Of a DNA stretch of 9,954 bases, positions 6,423 to 9,954 are shown piece after piece (the first letter of the stretch is position 1; each line of letters opens with the position of its first letter). A program made the position numbers and the translations under genes. The DNA lies in NCBI GenBank assembly GCA_902158735.1, contig CABGHG010000052.1:1-9954 (forward strand), in the 5' to 3' direction. The notes beneath the pieces are model-generated. The model was not told the DNA's origin. It saw only the letters and a program-made list of their open reading frames with translations, and did no database searches. The DNA is from Candidatus Methanolliviera sp. GoM_oil (GTDB taxonomy: Archaea; Halobacteriota; Methanoliparia; Methanoliparales; Methanoliparaceae).

Positions 6423-7396
6423 AGAGAGATGATAAGGGTACAAAAAACGTGAAATTTTTGGGCGGATTTGAGAGAGAAGGGTATGGGATGAAAGATTCGT
6501 TTAAACTTGAAGATAAGAAACCATCACAGAAGGGAGAGATATTCTCGATAGCGACAAGAGATGTCCTAACGGTTCCTCCTACCATGAGCATCATTGGAAC
6601 CGCGAGAACGATGGAAAAACACGGTTTTAGACGGATTCCAATAACCGATGCGGGAACAGATAGAGTTATGGGTATAGTGACGACCGTGGATATTGTAAAT
6701 TTGCTCGGCGGTGGGCCCAAATATAATCTTGTAAAAAATAGATATCAAGGAAATCTTCTCGCGGCAGTTAACGGGGATGTAAAAGAGCTGATGGAGAAAG
6801 AAGTAGTATGCGTGGAGGAAAGTGAGACAATAAAAGATGCCGCCAAAATTATGATAGAGAAGGGTATTGGTGGCATTCCAATAATTGACAAAAAGGTGAG
6901 AATAAAGGGGATCATCACGGAGAGAGACTTTGTCAAACTTTTGATCAACGAAGCTGATTCTTTTGAGGACGTCTTAAATAAGAAAATTGAGGAATATATG
7001 TCCAAGGAGGTGGTGAGCACCCACTCCACCGAGACATTGGGTGCCGCATTGAGAAAGATGCTTGAGAACGGTTTTAGAAGGCTACCCATCGTGAAAGATG
7101 ATCTTTTGATTGGGCTGGTAACTGCAACGACTGTGATGCAATTTTTAGGAAGTGGAAAGGTCTTTGAAAAACTTGTCACCGGGGATGCCAGTGAGATATA
7201 CGATTTAGAGATAAAAAATATTATGAAAACCGATATAAAGACGATAGGGCCTGATGCTGATATGAGGGAAGCAGCCAAAAAGATAAATAAAAACGACATT
7301 GGAGGATTTCCGGTATTAAAAGACGGTATGCTGGTGGGCATCTTCACGGAAACAGATCTTTTAAGAGCGATTTTTGATGTTCTCAAATCTGCATAA
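6419..7396 (+). CDS. Four-CBS-domain protein (two Bateman modules)
   Basis: A 325-residue protein made almost wholly of four CBS domains at about residues 44-97, 121-176, 190-243 and 263-320, after a charged N-terminal extension. Domains 1 and 3 share GFRR(I/L)PI and a following glycine-rich LLGGG / FLGSG segment. Domains 2 and 4 share IGG(I/F)P and TE-D-L endings. The protein therefore arose by duplication of a CBS pair. It should bind nucleotides in two Bateman clefts and act as a cytosolic energy or SAM sensor; no catalytic domain is attached. The GTG start (6419) overlaps the previous stop as GTGA; an in-frame ATG at 6488 (residue 24) is an alternative start that keeps all four domains. 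The 3' end overlaps the HAD gene by 20 nt. Confidence 0.88.
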   Translation: MKRDDKGTKNVKFLGGFEREGYGMKDSFKLEDKKPSQKGEIFSIATRDVLTVPPTMSIIGTARTMEKHGFRRIPITDAGTDRVMGIVTTVDIVNLLGGGPKYNLVKNRYQGNLLAAVNGDVKELMEKEVVCVEESETIKDAAKIMIEKGIGGIPIIDKKVRIKGIITERDFVKLLINEADSFEDVLNKKIEEYMSKEVVSTHSTETLGAALRKMLENGFRRLPIVKDDLLIGLVTATTVMQFLGSGKVFEKLVTGDASEIYDLEIKNIMKTDIKTIGPDADMREAAKKINKNDIGGFPVLKDGMLVGIFTETDLLRAIFDVLKSA

Positions 7397-8408
7397 GCCG
7401 ATCATATGTTTTGATCTGGAAGGACCATTGTCCCCCCAGGATAATGCTTATGAGGTCATGGCCGAGTTTCCGCGAGGAAGAGAGATATTCGAGAAGATAA
7501 GCAGATATGACGATCTGTTGACCTTAGATGGGAGGGTGGGTTATGAACCGGGGGATACGCTCTCTCTGATCGTGCCCTTTTTATTGGCATATAACATAAA
7601 AACTTCTGACATTTCAAAGGTTTCAGAGAGGGCTGGGATCATTTCAGGAGCAAAGGAATTGATCGAGAGGTTGGGAAGAGATGGCTGGGAGATCTATATA
7701 ATTTCAACGAGTTATGGGGGGCATGCCTACAATGTATGCAGGAAATTGGGCATACCCCGAGAAAATATATTCTGTACGGAGCTAAATTTAGAAGAAAAAA
7801 AGAAAAAAATCGGCGAGGATGTTACAAAATTGGTTTTAGATACCGAAAAGAGGCTTCTTAAGACCAAAGAGGATAAAGAACTGAAAGAACTTTTGGACGA
7901 ACTCTTCTTTGAGGATCTCCCAAAATCTTCATACGATGTGCTCTCGGAAGTGAAGGTTATCGGAGGAGAGAGAAAACTTGATGCTGTTTTAGAGATCTCA
8001 GATCGTTCAAAAGTTCCTTTGGATGAAATTCTGGTTGTTGGGGATAGTATAACGGATTATAAGATGCTTGAAGGCGTAAAAAAGGAGGAAGGAGTATCCA
8101 TCGTCTTCAATGGAAACGAGTACGCGATTCCATACGCATCCATAGGGCTTGCCACCACGGATATGCGATGGCTTCACGTCATAACTTCTAATATCTCAGA
8201 TATATTTGAGATGGTGGATCTTTGGGAAGAGAAGAGGGATTTGGATTCAAAATTCATCAAAGATAACCTATCGACGGACTTAACCAGAGATATAGGTGAA
8301 CTTCCGTATATTCATAATCTTATGAGGAGAGATAACTTTGACGAGGTGATCGAGATACATAAGCGATACAGAGAGATGATGAGAGGGTTATCTGCAAAAC
8401 TTGGATAA
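7377..8408 (+). CDS. HAD-superfamily hydrolase, COG4030/EhaR-like
   Basis: A 343-residue HAD-fold protein. Motif I is FDLEGPLSPQDNAYE, with Asp13 as probable nucleophile and Glu15 in place of the usual second Asp. Motif II is YIISTSYG (Ser110 or Thr111), motif III the lysine of GGERKLD (Lys200), and motif IV GDSITD (Asp223, Asp227). The DLEGP(L/I)S...DNA(Y/F)E opening is what I recall for COG4030, called EhaR where it lies with energy-converting hydrogenase A genes in methanogens; no eha gene is seen here. A charged helical insert (about residues 138-180) sits in the cap region. ATG 7377 lies 20 nt inside the CBS gene; there is only weak ribosome-binding sequence, so coupling is likely. It is probably a phosphatase; the substrate is unknown. 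Confidence 0.82.
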   Translation: MFSNLHKPIICFDLEGPLSPQDNAYEVMAEFPRGREIFEKISRYDDLLTLDGRVGYEPGDTLSLIVPFLLAYNIKTSDISKVSERAGIISGAKELIERLGRDGWEIYIISTSYGGHAYNVCRKLGIPRENIFCTELNLEEKKKKIGEDVTKLVLDTEKRLLKTKEDKELKELLDELFFEDLPKSSYDVLSEVKVIGGERKLDAVLEISDRSKVPLDEILVVGDSITDYKMLEGVKKEEGVSIVFNGNEYAIPYASIGLATTDMRWLHVITSNISDIFEMVDLWEEKRDLDSKFIKDNLSTDLTRDIGELPYIHNLMRRDNFDEVIEIHKRYREMMRGLSAKLG

Positions 8409-8440
8409 TTGGTGGTATATGTCTATGTTTCAACCTTCTA

Positions 8441-8526
8441 TCTTTTTAAAGTAATGAAGAATTTAACCTTAAAAGGAAGTCTTACCGAAGGTAGGACGTA
8501 GGAAGTGAAGAAACCGTAGGTTTTTC
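8441..8526 (+). promoter_or_regulatory. Promoter and leader candidate for the PfkB kinase
   Basis: The 118-bp gap before the kinase contains a T-rich stretch and the TATA-like TCTTTTTAAAG (8441-8451), which would start a leader of about 50-55 nt. The leader holds three GTAGG copies (8491, 8498 and 8516), the last 6 nt before ATG 8527 and the only plausible ribosome-binding sequence. CCTTaaAAGG at 8467-8476 is a small inverted repeat. A regulatory role is not shown. Confidence 0.25.
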
Positions 8527-9429
8527 ATGAAGCGAGATATAATCGGCTTTGGTGCGATCAATTACGATTTCATCTGTCTCGTCGATAAATTGGCTGATTC
8601 TGGAGAGGAAGTTCCAATTAAAAATATTTATACCTGCCCAGGAGGATCTGTGCCCAATACTGTCGTGGCACTCTCGGTACTGGGAAAGGATGTCGCTTTG
8701 GCCGGAGCCATCGGAAGGGATGAACTCGGAACGGAGTTGCTGGATTTCTACAGATCCCATGATATAGATGCTGAATCGGTCTTAAGAAAGGATGGTGCCA
8801 CCGGAAGAGCGTTCATCTTTGTGGATAAAGAGGGAAGAAGGACATTATACCCTTTTGGAGGCGTAAATAGCGATATAAGCATGGAAGATCTGGATTTGGA
8901 GAGGATGAGATCTTTCAAAATGATTCATATAGGTTCTTTTGCCAATCCAGAACAATTGAAGATTCAGGAAGCCATCTGTGATATAGGAGTGGATGTAAGC
9001 TTTTCCCCAGGCATGATATACGCAAAGATGGGATTAAAGTACATCAAGAAGGTATTGAGGCATTGTAAAATTCTTTTTTTGAATGAAAGGGAGCTGAAAA
9101 TTTTAACGGGCTTGAGTGTCTCTGATGCTCTTTCTCTGCTGAATAAAATCGGTGTTGAGATTGCGGTTGTGACATTGGGAGAGAAGGGCTGTCTTATTGG
9201 GTCAAAAGGAAAGCTCACCAAAGTAAAGGCAAAGAAAGTGGATGTGAGGGATGATACGGGTGCCGGGGATCTTTTTGCGGGTGGTTTTCTATGCGGGATT
9301 TTGGAAGAAAGAGAATTGATGGAGTGTGGGATGATGGGAAATGAGATGGCATCACATTCTCTAAAGGATTTTGGAGCCGTTCTTCAAAACTTACTAAAAC
9401 CTAATTCTGGTTCTATGTTTGATTCCTGA
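8527..9429 (+). CDS. PfkB-family carbohydrate/nucleoside kinase, 3' end altered by insertion
   Basis: A 300-residue ribokinase-fold kinase that transfers the ATP gamma-phosphate to a hydroxyl of a sugar, nucleoside or related compound in the cytosol. The first PfkB signature is CPGGSVPNTVVALSVLG (37-53). A Mg-associated NxxE-type motif is FLNERE (184-189). The second signature is DDTGAGDLFAGGFLCG (242-257), with Asp248 as the catalytic base and the GAG anion hole. The substrate cannot be decided; archaeal nucleoside kinases, ribokinase and sugar-acid kinases share these motifs. The normal family ending is reached at DFGAV (about residue 285). The last 14 or so codons run antisense through the end of tnpB, so they probably come from the inserted element. 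The fold core is intact, so activity may be kept. The ATG start is preceded by TAGG. Confidence 0.9.
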   Translation: MKRDIIGFGAINYDFICLVDKLADSGEEVPIKNIYTCPGGSVPNTVVALSVLGKDVALAGAIGRDELGTELLDFYRSHDIDAESVLRKDGATGRAFIFVDKEGRRTLYPFGGVNSDISMEDLDLERMRSFKMIHIGSFANPEQLKIQEAICDIGVDVSFSPGMIYAKMGLKYIKKVLRHCKILFLNERELKILTGLSVSDALSLLNKIGVEIAVVTLGEKGCLIGSKGKLTKVKAKKVDVRDDTGAGDLFAGGFLCGILEERELMECGMMGNEMASHSLKDFGAVLQNLLKPNSGSMFDS

Positions 9430-9545
9430 TTCATTGAAGGTAGTTTCACATCCTCATTACTGAGAAAGCCAGAGCTTCCTTCTCCAACAGGCGTTTTTAA
9501 AGCGACTGGCGAACTGACAGCCGCTATAGCAGTTTGTTGTAGATT
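9384..9545 (-). ncRNA. Candidate omega RNA scaffold overlapping the tnpB 3' end
   Basis: On the minus strand the tnpB tail holds two adjacent hairpins. One is TTCTCA-GTAA-TGAGGA (9466-9451), a 6-bp stem (one G-U pair) closed by a GNRA-type GUAA tetraloop. Just before it is GGAAGC-TCTG-GCTTTC, a 6-bp stem with a 4-nt loop, whose last bases compete with the first. Known omega RNAs derive from the tnpB 3' end and the transposon right end, with the guide immediately beyond. Boundaries here are estimates. The guide would then be antisense to the kinase 3' region, left of about 9384. Confidence 0.35.
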
Positions 9546-9954
9546 GAGACTGCTATTGTAATCTCTGTCTGCTGTAAATCCACAAGATTCGCATACAAAT
9601 ATACGTTGAGACAGTTTCATTTCGGAATTAATATGGCCACACCGAGAACATCGTTTTGTCGATGGGAAGAATCTATCAGCATAGACAATCTCCGAACCAT
9701 ACCATTTAGTTTTGTATTCCAGTTGTCTCCTAAACTCGTACATCCCAACATCTGATATTGCTTTACTTAGATGCTTGTTCTTCAGCATTCCCGATATATT
9801 TAGATCTTCCAATCCGATAACTGACTTGGTTTTCGCCAGCCATGTCGTAGCTTTGTTTATCGTATCTTTTCTAATGTTTGATATTCGTCTGTGAACCTTT
9901 GCTACAACTAACCTCTGCTTCTTTTTATTATTGCTTCCTTTCTCTTTCTTAGAC
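9384..9954 (-). CDS. tnpB: TnpB RNA-guided nuclease of an IS200/IS605-family element (partial, runs off right edge)
   Basis: The frame is open from the window edge to TGA 9384-9386, giving about 189 C-terminal residues of a normally 350-430 residue protein. Conserved blocks in order are KEKGSNNKKK, HRRISNIRKD, VIGLEDLNISGM (RuvC-II Glu at 9807-9809), ISDVGMYEFRRQL, FPSTKRCSRCG ... CESCG (zinc ribbon CxxC/CxxC) and TADRDYNSSLNLQ (RuvC-III Asp within DRD). All key residues in the visible part are present, so nothing here shows decay. The first RuvC Asp lies outside the window. TnpB cuts DNA guided by an omega RNA made from the element's end and helps retain the transposon. The 3' end overlaps the PfkB gene by 46 bp in convergent orientation. 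Whether tnpA is present cannot be seen. Confidence 0.93.
   Translation of the reverse strand, partial: SKKEKGSNNKKKQRLVVAKVHRRISNIRKDTINKATTWLAKTKSVIGLEDLNISGMLKNKHLSKAISDVGMYEFRRQLEYKTKWYGSEIVYADRFFPSTKRCSRCGHINSEMKLSQRIFVCESCGFTADRDYNSSLNLQQTAIAAVSSPVALKTPVGEGSSGFLSNEDVKLPSMNQESNIEPELGFSKF

Noticed and set aside
6745..7386. Long minus-strand open frame (213 codons) opposite the four-CBS gene
   Set aside because: Its serine/isoleucine/phenylalanine-rich composition is the typical antisense shadow of a lysine/glutamate-rich gene; the plus strand holds clear CBS domains.
8482..8760. Minus-strand frame overlapping the PfkB start and leader
   Set aside because: It is antisense to the first PfkB signature and has no recognisable domain.
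1..9954. tRNA, rRNA or CRISPR array
   Set aside because: No cloverleaf-like segment, rRNA-like stretch or spaced repeat array was seen on either strand by eye; a covariance-model search was not possible here.

Overview
The window looks archaeal, most likely from a methanogen-related euryarchaeon (a methanogen, ANME or Syntropharchaeia-like lineage). The evidence is a heterodisulfide-reductase-type HdrC-HdrB fusion, a DUF169 protein, several polyferredoxin-like proteins, multi-CBS proteins, and a HAD protein resembling the COG4030/EhaR family of methanogens. BRE/TATA-type promoters occur at near-leaderless distance, and genes end in T tracts rather than hairpins. The lineage is inferred from gene content; no rRNA or other taxonomic marker is present.

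Layout. Positions 1-143 are AT-rich with a 21-bp tandem duplication and the T-tract terminator zone of the first gene. Three genes run on the minus strand: a nitrilase-superfamily amidohydrolase (144-947), a small secreted PsbP-like protein (981-1388), and a 466-residue HdrC-HdrB fusion (1494-2894). A 350-bp divergent intergenic region follows (2895-3244), containing a G10 tract and a possible coding relic.

A plus-strand set then begins: DUF169 protein (3245-4015), a 281-residue cysteine-rich protein with two C-terminal [4Fe-4S] motifs (4103-4948), a two-cluster ferredoxin (4955-5206), and a small V4R/ATC-hydrolase-like protein (5203-5745). The last three are 6 bp apart or overlapping and almost certainly form one operon. 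With the divergent HdrCB they look like an uncharacterised redox module: electrons could pass between the HdrB-type noncubane site and the ferredoxins, with DUF169 and the V4R-like protein as substrate- or cofactor-binding parts. That role is inference.

A second plus-strand operon (5841-8408) contains a CBS-pair protein with a C-terminal zinc-ribbon-like tail, a four-CBS protein built from a duplicated CBS pair, and a COG4030-like HAD phosphatase. These genes overlap at each junction, suggesting nucleotide-sensing regulation linked to a phosphatase.

At the right end, a PfkB-family sugar/nucleoside kinase (8527-9429) converges on, and overlaps by 46 bp, the 3' end of an IS200/IS605-type tnpB (9384 to beyond the right edge). 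The element appears to have inserted into the very end of the kinase gene and replaced its last codons. The tnpB 3' region folds into adjacent hairpins, one with a GUAA tetraloop, as expected of an omega RNA.
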